A DNA stretch of 29,421 nucleotides from JAYVYM01 sp046593925 (GCA_046593925.1 JBKJQN010000058.1:1-29421), one strand, 5' to 3'; counted from the first letter of the stretch, positions 1 through 7,377 are shown. The notes: generated by a model not told the origin, from the letters alone. Made by a program: numbers and translations.

Positions 1-66
1 TCGAGTCGGCCTCCTCGCGGGCCGCGGTCAGCGTCGAGTCGGCCTCCTCGCGGGCCGCGGTCAGCG
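1..66. repeat. Perfect 33-bp tandem repeat in divIVA (two copies, may continue outside)
   Basis: Bases 1-33 and 34-66 are identical. Each unit encodes the 11 residues TLTAAREEADS (with phase shift), a hendecad that fits a coiled coil without breaking the frame. The array touches the window edge, so the true copy number is unknown. Confidence 0.95.
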
Positions 67-385
67 TCGACGAGGACTCGGTACGGGCACCCTCCAGCAT
101 CGCCGCAGCCTCGGCGCGGGCCTCGCCAACCGCCTCGTCCGCGGTGCGTTGCGCCAACTGCAGGGTCCGCAGCGCAGCCCCCGGGCCGCCGCCGGCCACC
201 AGTGGCGCAGCTGCGCCGGCCGGCGACGTGGAGCCGTTCCCGCTCTGCGGGTCGGCCGTGGCGCGGATCAGCCGGGTCAGCTCGGACTCGACCTCGTCGA
301 GGAAGGCGTCGACCTCGTCGCGGTGGTAGCCGGGGAACGTCCGGTTGAACTGCTTGTTGGCGACGTCGGTGGGGGTCAGCGGCAC
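1..385 (-). CDS. divIVA: DivIVA/Wag31 polar growth protein, partial (C-terminus off the left edge)
   Basis: The visible 128 residues begin MPLTPTDVANKQFNRTFPGY and continue YHRDEVDAFLDEVESELTRLI, the conserved N-terminal lipid-binding DivIVA domain followed by its first coiled coil. A Gly/Ala/Pro-rich linker (about residues 50-75) leads into a second coiled coil (TLQLAQRTADEAVGEARAEA). In actinobacteria this protein marks poles and septa and directs tip growth. The start is the GTG at 383-385, preceded by GGAAG; the ATG just upstream runs into a stop after four codons. It is the last dcw gene, 33 bases after yggT. The reading frame is still open at position 1, inside a perfect 33-bp tandem repeat. 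Confidence 0.93.
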   Translation of the reverse strand, partial: MPLTPTDVANKQFNRTFPGYHRDEVDAFLDEVESELTRLIRATADPQSGNGSTSPAGAAAPLVAGGGPGAALRTLQLAQRTADEAVGEARAEAAAMLEGARTESSSTLTAAREEADSTLTAAREEADS

Positions 386-418
386 AGCATCACTTCCGGA
401 GGGGACGGCGGCGGGGTG

Positions 419-706
419 TCAGCTGGCGGCGTTACCGGTGACAGAGCGCAAGATACTCACCAGGATGAACAGGACCAGGAAGGCCAGGTCGAGTGACACG
501 CCCCCGATCCGCAGCGGCGGCAGCACCCTGCGCAACACCTTGAGCGGTGGGTCGGTGACGGTGTAGACGAGCTCGAGCAGCATGGCGACCAGGCCGGTCG
601 GCCGGAAGCCCCTGGCCAGCAGGAAGACGTACTCGAAGATCAGGCGCAGGAACAGTAAGACCAGGAAGACGGTCAGGGCATAGAACAGGACGGCCGCAAC
701 GACCAC
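419..706 (-). CDS. yggT: YggT/YlmG family membrane protein
   Basis: A 95-residue protein with two long hydrophobic segments (about residues 3-28 and 72-90) separated by the family motif TDPPLKVLRRVLPPLRIGGVSLDL (written here only as a landmark: TDPPLKVLRRVLPP then GGVSLDLAFLVL). This is the YggT/YlmG family, an integral membrane protein of poorly defined role that usually sits between sepF and divIVA in Gram-positive dcw clusters, as it does here. The start is GTG at 704-706, 13 bases after the sepF stop. Its ribosome-binding GGAG is part of the 12-bp perfect palindrome GGAGCGCGCTCC (709-720), which could fold over the site. Confidence 0.9.
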   Translation of the reverse strand: MVVAAVLFYALTVFLVLLFLRLIFEYVFLLARGFRPTGLVAMLLELVYTVTDPPLKVLRRVLPPLRIGGVSLDLAFLVLFILVSILRSVTGNAAS

Positions 707-719
707 GGGGAGCGCGCTC

Positions 720-1289
720 CTACGACTGGTTGAAGAAGCCGTTCTCGGCGATCCGCGCCTTGTCCTCAGCGGTCACCTCGACGTGCTCCGGGGACAGCAG
801 GAAGACTTTGTTGGTGACCCGCTCGATCCGGCCACGCAGCCCGAACGAGAGCCCGGCAGCGAAGTCGACCAGCCGCTTCGCATCCGTGTCGTCCATCTCA
901 GTCAGATTCATGATCACCGGCGTGCCATCCCGGAAGTGCTCACCGATGGTCCGCGCCTCGTTGTAGGTCCGGGGATGCAGCGTGGTGATGCGGTAGGTGT
1001 CCTCGGAAGGCGTCACCGGCACCACCCGCACCGGCTCCTCGAGCGCGACCGACCCGCCACGGCGGGATTCGCCACCGCGGCGCAGCGCCACCGCCTCGGT
1101 CCCGGGCTCGCGCAGCACCTGCTCGCGGGGGCGGCCGCGCGGAGCGGGCTCGGGCTCCCGGGCGCGGCCACGCGGGGCCGGCTCGTCGTCCTGGTAGCCG
1201 TCCGGACCATACCCATGCGCGTCATAGCGCTCCTCGTCGTCCTCGACCAGCCCCAAGTACAGGCCCAACTTGCGCATGGCGCCGGGCAT
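720..1289 (-). CDS. sepF: Cell division protein SepF
   Basis: A 189-residue SepF. The N-terminus MPGAMRKLGLYLGLVEDD is the membrane-targeting amphipathic helix typical of the actinobacterial protein. It is followed by a charged, Arg/Pro/Glu-rich linker (about residues 20-85, with a repeated APRGR.RE unit) and the C-terminal SepF domain from about residue 95 (DTYRITTLHPRTYNEA, then GTPVIMNLTEMDD and ERVTNKVFLLSPEHVEV). SepF tethers FtsZ to the membrane; actinobacteria lack FtsA and ZipA, so SepF is the main anchor. Start chosen at 1287-1289 because family members begin M.GAMRK; the internal ATG four codons later is an alternative. It lies 39 bases downstream of yggS. Confidence 0.95.
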   Translation of the reverse strand: MPGAMRKLGLYLGLVEDDEERYDAHGYGPDGYQDDEPAPRGRAREPEPAPRGRPREQVLREPGTEAVALRRGGESRRGGSVALEEPVRVVPVTPSEDTYRITTLHPRTYNEARTIGEHFRDGTPVIMNLTEMDDTDAKRLVDFAAGLSFGLRGRIERVTNKVFLLSPEHVEVTAEDKARIAENGFFNQS

Positions 1290-1328
1290 GTCGGGCTCCT
1301 CGTGTCGTTGGGGTGTTACACCGCGACG

Positions 1329-2018
1329 CTACCGGAGGATGGCCGGTCGATGGCCGAGCAACGCCGTGCCGACACGCAGGTGCGTCGCGCCGGCGGCGAC
1401 CGCCGCCTCGAGGTCGCCACTCATCCCGGCGCTGACGACCGTCGCAGCCGGGTGCTGCTCGCGCAGCCCCCGTGACACCAGGGCGAGGACGTCGAACGCC
1501 GCTCGCGCATCGCCGTCGAGCGGCGCCACAGCCATCACCCCGGCCAGCCGGAGCCCTTCGAGCCCGGCGGCGACGTCGGCGAGGGCGGCGACGCCGGCGG
1601 GCACGATGCCGCCGCGGCCCGGGTTGCCGTCCAGGCTCACCTGCACCAGCACGTCGACCACGCGGCCGGCCCGTCGGGCCCCGTCGCCGAGTGCGGTCGC
1701 CAGTCGCGCCCGGTCCAGGGAGTGCACCACCGAGGCGTACGACGCCACCGAGCGGGCCTTGTTGGTCTGCACCTGCCCCACGAAGTGCCAGCGCACCCCG
1801 GGCACCCCGGCGGCCTTGCCGGCCGCCTCGGTGTCCTTGTTCTCGCCCATGTCACACACGCCCAGGTCGCGAAGCAGGGCGACGTCGGTGGCCGGCCAGG
1901 TCTTGGTGACGGCGATCAGCGTCAGCCCCCCACGGTCGCGGCCCGCCGCCACGCACGCGGCCATGATCCGTTGCTCGAGCGCGGCCAGGCCGGTCTCGAG
2001 CTCGGCGCGGCGAGTCAC
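1329..2018 (-). CDS. yggS: YggS/YlmE family pyridoxal-phosphate homeostasis protein
   Basis: 229 residues with the alanine-racemase-like PLP barrel fold of the YggS (PROSC/PLPBP) family. Landmarks are LIAVTKTWPATDV near residue 35, carrying the PLP-binding lysine, then MGENKDTEA, WHFVGQVQTNKAR, VHSLDR, and near the C-terminus VSAGMSGDLEAAVAAGATHLRVG, the phosphate-binding loop. Family members buffer free PLP and have no known enzymatic activity. The GTG start overlaps the pgeF stop by four bases (GTGA, 2015-2018), indicating translational coupling. The gene sits at its normal place between pgeF and sepF. Confidence 0.94.
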   Translation of the reverse strand: MTRRAELETGLAALEQRIMAACVAAGRDRGGLTLIAVTKTWPATDVALLRDLGVCDMGENKDTEAAGKAAGVPGVRWHFVGQVQTNKARSVASYASVVHSLDRARLATALGDGARRAGRVVDVLVQVSLDGNPGRGGIVPAGVAALADVAAGLEGLRLAGVMAVAPLDGDARAAFDVLALVSRGLREQHPAATVVSAGMSGDLEAAVAAGATHLRVGTALLGHRPAILR

Positions 2019-2770
2019 GGCGGGCCCGCGTCCAAGGCGGGCAGCCGCACGACGCCGGCGTGCCGTCCGGTGACGCCGTCACGCCGAAAGCTGAAGAAGC
2101 GCTCTGGCTGCTCGACGGTGCAGCCACCTACCCGGGAGACGTCCGCGACGCCGGCCGCACAGAGGGCTTCCTCGGCGCCGGCCGAGAGGTCGACCGACGG
2201 CGTACCCCAGCGGGTCGTGCCGCGACTGCCCGGCACCAACCCCGCGACCTGGTCGGCGAGCCCGGCCGGCAGCTCGTAGCAGCCGCCGCAGATCGCCGGC
2301 CCGAGAACGGCGCTGATGCCCGCAGGGGTGGCGCCGAGCCCGACCATCACCGAGACCGCGGCCTGCAGCACCCCGACGACCAGCCCGAGCCGCCCGGCGT
2401 GCACCGCCGCCACGACGCCCGCCCGCGGGTCGGCGAGCAGCACCGGAAGGCAGTCGGCGGCCAGTACGACCAGGCACAGGCCTGGCGATGCTGTCACGAG
2501 GGCGTCGACGCCAGGCGCGCCGACATGGGCCGCGGGTGCCCGGTCCAACACCGCTACCCGGGCGCCGTGCACCTGCTCCGCGTACGCCAGCGGCGGGCCA
2601 CCGAGGGCGCCGGCGAGCAGCCGCCGGTTGGCCAGGACGTCGGTGCCCGTGTCGCCCACGTGCACGGCAAGATTGAGGGACGCCCAATGGCCGGTGCTGA
2701 CGCCGCCGGTACGGGTGGTGAAGCCGCCCCGGGCCGGGGCCGGCAGCCCCGCGTCGAGGAGCTGGAGCAC
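2015..2770 (-). CDS. pgeF: PgeF/YfiH (YlmD) laccase-domain peptidoglycan editing factor
   Basis: 251 residues of the multicopper-oxidase-like DUF152 family. Zinc/copper ligand motifs are visible: the histidine in YAEQVHGARV, the cysteine in VLAADCLPVLLAD, and the histidine in AAVHAG, followed by GPAICGGCYELP. In E. coli the homologue edits misincorporated L-Ser from UDP-MurNAc peptides; purine nucleoside activity is also reported for the family. The usual HAGWRG motif reads HAGRLG here. The start GTG lies two bases after the ftsZ stop, so the gene is surely cotranscribed with ftsZ. Confidence 0.92.
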   Translation of the reverse strand: MLQLLDAGLPAPARGGFTTRTGGVSTGHWASLNLAVHVGDTGTDVLANRRLLAGALGGPPLAYAEQVHGARVAVLDRAPAAHVGAPGVDALVTASPGLCLVVLAADCLPVLLADPRAGVVAAVHAGRLGLVVGVLQAAVSVMVGLGATPAGISAVLGPAICGGCYELPAGLADQVAGLVPGSRGTTRWGTPSVDLSAGAEEALCAAGVADVSRVGGCTVEQPERFFSFRRDGVTGRHAGVVRLPALDAGPP

Positions 2771-2772
2771 GC

Positions 2773-3906
2773 CTACTTGAGGAAGTCGGGCACGTCGAGG
2801 TCGTCGTCGCCCGCGGACGACCGCTGCGGACGGGTAGCAGGCTGCGGCGTGCGGTAGCGCGGCTCGGCGGCAGGCACCGCGGCAGGCAGAGCGGCGGCCG
2901 TCGGAGAAGCCACCGACGCTGGCCGGCGCGCAGGCTCGGTACGTCGCATCGGCGAGGGCGCGCCGGCGTCGAAGCCGGCGGCGATGACGGTCACCCGCAC
3001 CTCGTCCCCGAGCGCGTCGTCGATGATGGCGCCGAAGATGATGTTGGCGTCCTGGTGGGCCGCGTCGGCCACCAGCTGCGCGGCCTCGTTGATCTCGAAC
3101 AAGCCCAGGTCGCTGCCACCGGAGATCGACAGCAGCACGCCGTGGGCGCCGTCCATGCTGGCCTCGAGCAGCGGGCTGGCGATGGCCGCCTCTGCGGCGA
3201 GCACCGCCCGGTCCTCACCGCGGGCGCTGCCGATGCCCATCAGCGCGCTGCCCGCGTTGCTCATGACGCTCTTGACGTCGGCGAAGTCCAGGTTGATCAG
3301 GCCCGGCGTGGTGATCAGGTCGGTGATGCCCTGTACGCCCGACAGCAGCACCTGGTCGGCGCTCTTGAACGCATCCATCACGCTGACCTGCTTGTCGCTG
3401 ATCGACAACAGCCGGTCGTTGGGGATGACGATGAGCGTGTCGACCTCCTGGCGGAGCGCCTCGATGCCCTGCTCGGCTGAGGTCGCGCGGCGCCGGCCCT
3501 CGAAGGAGAACGGTCGGGTGACGACACCGATGGTGAGCGCGCCGATCGAGCGCGAGACGCTGGCGACGACGGGCGCGCCACCGGTGCCGGTGCCGCCACC
3601 CTCGCCGGCGGTGACGAACACCATGTCGGCGCCCTTGAGCACCTCCTCGATCTCGTCACGGTGGTCCTCGGCGGCTTGGCGACCGACCTCCGGGGCCGCG
3701 CCGGCGCCGAGCCCGCGGGTCAGCTCGCGACCGACGTCGAGCTTGACGTCCGCGTCGCTCATCAGCAGCGCCTGCGCATCGGTGTTGATGGCAATGAACT
3801 CGACGCCTTTGAGACCCACCTCGATCATGCGGTTGATAGCGTTGACGCCACCTCCGCCGATGCCTACCACCTTGATCACGGCCAGGTAGTTCTGCGGTGC
3901 TGCCAC
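2773..3906 (-). CDS. ftsZ: Cell division GTPase FtsZ
   Basis: 377 residues. Visible elements are the nucleotide-binding loop VVGIGGGGVNAINRMI (residues 13-28), the tubulin signature GGGTGTGGAPVV (103-114), and the synergy T7 loop NLDFADVKSVM (205-215) that completes the GTPase site of the neighbouring subunit. A short Pro/Ala-rich linker (about 315-365) ends in the conserved tail DDDLDVPDFLK, which binds SepF and FtsW in actinobacteria. The GTG start is fixed by the family N-terminus MAAPQNYLAVIKVVG. It is followed at two bases by pgeF. The 223-base upstream gap holds its own candidate promoter and a stem-loop, so ftsZ can be expressed apart from the long upstream operon. Confidence 0.98.
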   Translation of the reverse strand: MAAPQNYLAVIKVVGIGGGGVNAINRMIEVGLKGVEFIAINTDAQALLMSDADVKLDVGRELTRGLGAGAAPEVGRQAAEDHRDEIEEVLKGADMVFVTAGEGGGTGTGGAPVVASVSRSIGALTIGVVTRPFSFEGRRRATSAEQGIEALRQEVDTLIVIPNDRLLSISDKQVSVMDAFKSADQVLLSGVQGITDLITTPGLINLDFADVKSVMSNAGSALMGIGSARGEDRAVLAAEAAIASPLLEASMDGAHGVLLSISGGSDLGLFEINEAAQLVADAAHQDANIIFGAIIDDALGDEVRVTVIAAGFDAGAPSPMRRTEPARRPASVASPTAAALPAAVPAAEPRYRTPQPATRPQRSSAGDDDLDVPDFLK

Positions 3907-3980
3907 GGGATGAGCCTCTCGGTCGCGGTGTCGCCGGTCGGAAACGGCGCAGGTGGTGGGGCTGCACGCGAGCCGGGGAG

Positions 3981-4004
3981 GAGCTCGAGAACACTCTCGA
4001 TCTC
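3981..4004. promoter_or_regulatory. Stem-loop in the ftsZ leader
   Basis: On the + strand, TCGAGA (3985-3990) and TCTCGA (3995-4000) pair perfectly around the loop ACAC; after one mismatch GAG (3981-3983) pairs with CTC (4002-4004). The hairpin lies about 75 bases before the ftsZ start. There is no T-run, so it is not a classical terminator. It may be an RNA element or a DNA operator. Confidence 0.5.
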
Positions 4005-4007
4005 AGC

Positions 4008-4029
4008 TAGACTGTTGGAGTTCTGTCTA
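4008..4029. promoter_or_regulatory. Spaced inverted repeat TAGAC-N12-GTCTA upstream of ftsZ
   Basis: TAGAC at 4008-4012 and GTCTA at 4025-4029 form a dyad with 12 bases between the arms, just downstream of the candidate promoter -10 box. The arrangement resembles an operator for a dimeric regulator; the five-base arms could also arise by chance. Confidence 0.3.
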
Positions 4030-4046
4030 CCTGTGACTGGGTCGGA

Positions 4047-4076
4047 ACGCTACGTGGGACGCTCCTGACTGGTCAA
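4047..4076 (-). promoter_or_regulatory. Candidate sigma70-type promoter for ftsZ
   Basis: Read on the minus strand, TTGACC (4071-4076) and TAGCGT (4047-4052) are separated by 18 bases. TAGCGT fits the actinobacterial TANNNT -10 pattern and TTGACC matches five of six -35 bases. Transcription would start near 4040, giving a leader of about 130 bases that includes the stem-loop. Confidence 0.5.
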
Positions 4077-4098
4077 CAGGCGCCCGGCGTGTCGCGCT

Positions 4099-4112
4099 GC
4101 CGGCATTCCGGC
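4099..4112. terminator. Weak hairpin downstream of the PAS-GGDEF gene
   Basis: GCCGG-CATT-CCGGC, a 5-bp perfect stem with a four-base loop, begins 17 bases past the stop of the GGDEF gene. It could end the upstream transcript before the ftsZ promoter, but it is short and has no U-tract. Confidence 0.25.
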
Positions 4113-4129
4113 TGAGCGTGCGAAGCCGG

Positions 4130-5134
4130 TCAGCTGTCGTCCCGAGGGGCGGCGGGACCGGGTCCGCGGTCGGCGTTCTTGGCGGCGTACATCGCCCGGT
4201 CGGCCTCGGCCAGCAGCCCTGCGACGTCCGCCTCTCCACCGGTGCTCACCGCCAGGCCAACACTCACCCCCACCTCGACCTCGAGGGTTCCGACGGGCAC
4301 CGGCTCACGGACAGCCTGTCGCAGCCGCTGTACGAGCGGCTCCAGACCGGACTTGGTGGTGCCCTCGGCCAGCACCACGAACTCGTCGCCGCCGAGCCGG
4401 GCGACGGTGTCGGATGGACGTACGCAGGACGTCAGTCGTTGCGCGACCGTGCGCAGTACCGCGTCACCGACCGCGTGTCCGTGGGCATCGTTGACCGCCT
4501 TGAACCCGTCGAGGTCGAGGAACAGCACCCCCGTGGTGCCGCCGCTGCGCGCGTCGCGGGCGAGCGTCCGTCGCAGCCGTTCCTCGACCAGGGTGCGGTT
4601 GGCCAGACCGGTGAGCGGGTCGCGCACGGCGCGCTCGGCCAGCACCGCGGTGAGGTCCCGCAGCTCCTGCTCGACGCGGCGGCGCTCGGTGATGTCCTGC
4701 GCGCTGACGGCGAACCAGCCCGCCTCACCGTCCGCCCCGCGCACCAGGGAGACGCCGTGCAGAACCCACAGCTCCGCGCCGTCGCGGGTGACGTAGCGCT
4801 CCTCCGCGGAGGTCGTCTGCGCACCGCCACTCAGCAGCCGGGCGACCTGGGCGTCGCTGGCCTCACGGTCGTCCGGGTGAAGCACGTCGGTGAACGGCAC
4901 CCCGACCAGGTCCTCCGGAGCCCGCCCGAGCAGCGAGGCGTAGGACATGTTGACGCGGATGTAGCGCGTGGTGAGGTCGGCGAGCGCCAGCCCGATGCGC
5001 ACGCTGTCGAAGAACTCCTCCCACACGTCGGGCTCGGCGGACAGCGCATCGATCGTGCGACGGGCTGCCGACGCACGGTCGGGGCAGGGGCCGTTCGGGA
5101 CGGCGGGCAGGGCGGCCTCCTGGTCGGCTCGCAC
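4130..5134 (-). CDS. PAS-GGDEF diguanylate cyclase
   Basis: 334 residues, apparently soluble. A PAS domain spans about residues 41-150 (WEEFFDSVRIGLALADL ... HPDDR ... VSAQDITERRR, including the PAC end), then a short coiled linker (about 151-168) and a GGDEF domain (about 169-322). The active-site loop is intact GGDEF (248-252), the metal and substrate motifs FLDLDGFKAVNDAHGH and GD.VLR are present, and an inhibitory I-site RPSD (239-242) stands exactly five residues before GGDEF. It should therefore synthesise c-di-GMP and be feedback inhibited; the PAS ligand is unknown. Start is GTG at 5132-5134, with AGGAGG nine bases upstream. It lies between ftsQ (90 bases upstream) and ftsZ, a position not normally occupied by a signalling gene. 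Confidence 0.93.
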   Translation of the reverse strand: MRADQEAALPAVPNGPCPDRASAARRTIDALSAEPDVWEEFFDSVRIGLALADLTTRYIRVNMSYASLLGRAPEDLVGVPFTDVLHPDDREASDAQVARLLSGGAQTTSAEERYVTRDGAELWVLHGVSLVRGADGEAGWFAVSAQDITERRRVEQELRDLTAVLAERAVRDPLTGLANRTLVEERLRRTLARDARSGGTTGVLFLDLDGFKAVNDAHGHAVGDAVLRTVAQRLTSCVRPSDTVARLGGDEFVVLAEGTTKSGLEPLVQRLRQAVREPVPVGTLEVEVGVSVGLAVSTGGEADVAGLLAEADRAMYAAKNADRGPGPAAPRDDS

Positions 5135-5180
5135 GCACCCTTCCCTCCTACGCCCATGCCACCCCTCGGGCGGTCGCGGT

Positions 5181-5227
5181 TCACCCGTTCAGGGCGCTGT
5201 TCACCCGGTCGGGGTGTCACCCGGTCA
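5181..5227 (-). repeat. Three near-identical 11-bp direct repeats between ftsQ and the GGDEF gene
   Basis: On the minus strand the copies are TGACCGGGTGA (5217-5227), CGACCGGGTGA (5201-5211) and TGAACGGGTGA (5181-5191). Copies two and three each differ from the first by one base. The first copy contains the ftsQ stop codon. They could be binding sites of a regulator of the GGDEF gene, or slippage products. Confidence 0.6.
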
Positions 5228-5965
5228 GCGGACCACAGCCACGTCCGGGGTCGTGACGTCGATCGTCCTCCCAGGTCGAGGGAGCAGGGCCCCTACGACT
5301 GCGGCCTTGCGCGCTGACTGCCCCGGCGGCCCCCAGACCACCGAGCGCCCGTCGCGGAGCACCAGCACCACCGAGCTCGGTGCCGGCATCTGCACAGCGG
5401 CGACCTGGGTCAGCAGCCCCGGCGGGAGCTCGGCCAGCACCTGCAGCGGAGCCCGGGCGTCGGCGGCGTCCGGCAGCTGCAGCTGGGGCAGCCCCTCGGG
5501 CGCCGTGGGAGTCGGCGCAAACCGAACGCCGGTGCTGTCGACGGATGTCCAGCTGCCGTCACCCCGCTGCTGGGCGGCCACGGCGGTCCGCTCGGTCACC
5601 TGCAGCCGCAGCGTGCCGGGCCAGGCCCGCACCACGCGTACGCCAGCCACCGTGGTCAGCGTCAAAACTCGCGCCCGCACCGCTGCCGCGTCGACCCTGG
5701 CCAACGGCACACCGTCGCGGACGCCGGCAGCTGTCTGGACGGCCGCCGGCGTCACGCGGTCGGCGCCGGTGACCTCGACGGTGCGCACCGACAGCAGCGG
5801 CGAGGCGAGCAGCAGCCAGGCCAGCAGCAGGACGGGCGCGAGCGCGAGCGAACCGAGGGAGGCGCGACGGAACAACCGGCGCCGTCGCGCCAGCCGGTTG
5901 TCCGCTGCGCGGGCCCGCAGCCGTGGCCCTGCGGGCAGGGCGGGGCGCCGGGTGGCTGTTGTCAC
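5225..5965 (-). CDS. ftsQ: Cell division protein FtsQ
   Basis: 246 residues with bitopic topology: a basic cytoplasmic N-terminus (about 1-36), one transmembrane helix (about 37-57, ASLGSLALAPVLLLAWLLLA), then a POTRA domain opening SVRTVEVTGADRVTPAAV and ending in the beta domain motif VVRAWPGTLRLQVTERTAVAA. FtsQ forms the divisome subcomplex with FtsL and FtsB and relays activation to FtsW-FtsI. The GTG start overlaps the murC stop by four bases (5962-5965). The protein is of usual actinobacterial length. It ends the uninterrupted coupled block that begins at mraY. Confidence 0.93.
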   Translation of the reverse strand: MTTATRRPALPAGPRLRARAADNRLARRRRLFRRASLGSLALAPVLLLAWLLLASPLLSVRTVEVTGADRVTPAAVQTAAGVRDGVPLARVDAAAVRARVLTLTTVAGVRVVRAWPGTLRLQVTERTAVAAQQRGDGSWTSVDSTGVRFAPTPTAPEGLPQLQLPDAADARAPLQVLAELPPGLLTQVAAVQMPAPSSVVLVLRDGRSVVWGPPGQSARKAAVVGALLPRPGRTIDVTTPDVAVVR

Positions 5966-7377
5966 AGGTCCTCCATGGATCGGGCGGCGATCCCGGTGTC
6001 TGCCAGCAGGCGGAGCACCTCGGGTCCGACCTGGGTGATGTCGCCGGCGCCGAGGGTCAGGACCAGGTCGCCGGGCCGGGCCCGGCGGGCCAGCTCACCG
6101 GGCACCTCGGACCAGCTCGCCTCGAAGCGCACCCGGGCGGCCGGCAGCGGCACGTGCGCCGCCACGGTGGCGCCGGTCACGCCGGGCACCGGGTCCTCCC
6201 CTGCGGCGTAGACCTCCATCACGATGACCTCGTCAGCCAGGCCGAGGGCCCGCCCGAAGCCCTCGGCGAACGCCAGCGTGCGGCTGTAGCGGTGCGGCTG
6301 GAAGGCCACGACCAGCCGACCGGCGCCGACCACCTCGCGGGCGGCGAGCAGCTGCGCGGCCACCTCGGTCGGGTGGTGGGCGTAGTCGTCGTAGACCCGG
6401 ACACCGGAAACCGTGCCCTTCAGCTCCATCCGGCGGCGCACCCCCGTGTAGCCGGCCAGGCCTTCCACGACCAGCGGTTCGGGGAGGCCGAGCCCGATGC
6501 CGGTGAGCAGCGCCGCCGCACTGTTCAGGGCCAGGTGCTGCCCCGGGACGGCGAGCGCGACCCGCGGCAGCCGGCGACCGCGAAGCACCGGCGTCCAGCT
6601 GCTCGTCGTACCGCTCAGCAGGAGGTCCTCCAGCCGGAGGTCGGCGTCGTCAGCGCTGCCGTACGTGCGTACGTCCAGGCCGCGCTGCCGGGCGACGACA
6701 GCCAGCCCGGCCGATCCCGGGTCGTCGGCGCAGGCGACCAGGAAGCCGCCGGGCTCGAGGGTGGTCACGAACTCCTCGAAAGCCTCGACGACGGCGGCGT
6801 CGTCGGCGTAGTGGTCCAGGTGGTCGGCCTCGACGTTGGTCACGACGGCGGCGTGCGGGCGGTAGGCGAGGAACGAGCCGTCGCTCTCGTCAGCCTCGAC
6901 GATGAACAGGTCGCCGCTGCCGTGGTGGGCGTTGCTCCCGGCTTCGTTGAGGTCACCGCCGATCGCGAACGACGGGTCGACGCCGCAGTGGAAAGCCGCG
7001 ACCGTGAGCATCGACGTCGTCGTGGTCTTGCCGTGCGTGCCCGCGACAGCGACCCGGCGACGCCCGGTCATCAGCAGCGCGAGCGCCTCGGCGCGCGGCA
7101 GCACCCGTAGACCTCGGGCCGTCGCCGCCACCAGCTCGGCGTTGGTGGCGCGGATCGCGCTGGACACCACGACGGTGTCGACCCCCACCAGGTGGTCGGC
7201 GCTGTGCCCGACGTACACGGTCGCGCCGAGGACCCGCAGCTCACCGACGGCTCGTGAGTCCTTGGCGTCGCTGCCCGAGACGGTGACCCCGCGGGCGAGC
7301 AGCACCCGGGCGATGCCACTCATTCCGGCGCCCCCGATCCCGACCAGGTGCACGTGACCGAACTCGGCACCGGTCAC
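5962..7377 (-). CDS. murC: UDP-N-acetylmuramate--L-alanine ligase MurC
   Basis: 471 residues. It adds L-Ala to UDP-MurNAc using ATP in the cytoplasm. Visible features are the N-terminal Rossmann motif HLVGIGGAGMSGIARVLL, the ATP loop GTHGKTTTTSML, the central VEADESDGSFL, EADHLDHY, and the C-terminal VYDDYAHHPTEVAAQL. I start it at GTG 7375-7377 (MTGAEFGHVHLVG) because this overlaps the murG stop by four bases and a GGGGGTGA ribosome site lies just upstream; the open frame extends much further but that part is a shadow of murG. Four-base overlaps link it to murG and ftsQ. Confidence 0.96.
   Translation of the reverse strand: MTGAEFGHVHLVGIGGAGMSGIARVLLARGVTVSGSDAKDSRAVGELRVLGATVYVGHSADHLVGVDTVVVSSAIRATNAELVAATARGLRVLPRAEALALLMTGRRRVAVAGTHGKTTTTSMLTVAAFHCGVDPSFAIGGDLNEAGSNAHHGSGDLFIVEADESDGSFLAYRPHAAVVTNVEADHLDHYADDAAVVEAFEEFVTTLEPGGFLVACADDPGSAGLAVVARQRGLDVRTYGSADDADLRLEDLLLSGTTSSWTPVLRGRRLPRVALAVPGQHLALNSAAALLTGIGLGLPEPLVVEGLAGYTGVRRRMELKGTVSGVRVYDDYAHHPTEVAAQLLAAREVVGAGRLVVAFQPHRYSRTLAFAEGFGRALGLADEVIVMEVYAAGEDPVPGVTGATVAAHVPLPAARVRFEASWSEVPGELARRARPGDLVLTLGAGDITQVGPEVLRLLADTGIAARSMEDL

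Noticed and set aside
3907..4129. GACAC pentamers upstream of ftsZ as possible WhiA sites
   Set aside because: Two occur on the minus strand, but a five-base motif is expected often in this composition and no other WhiA evidence is visible.
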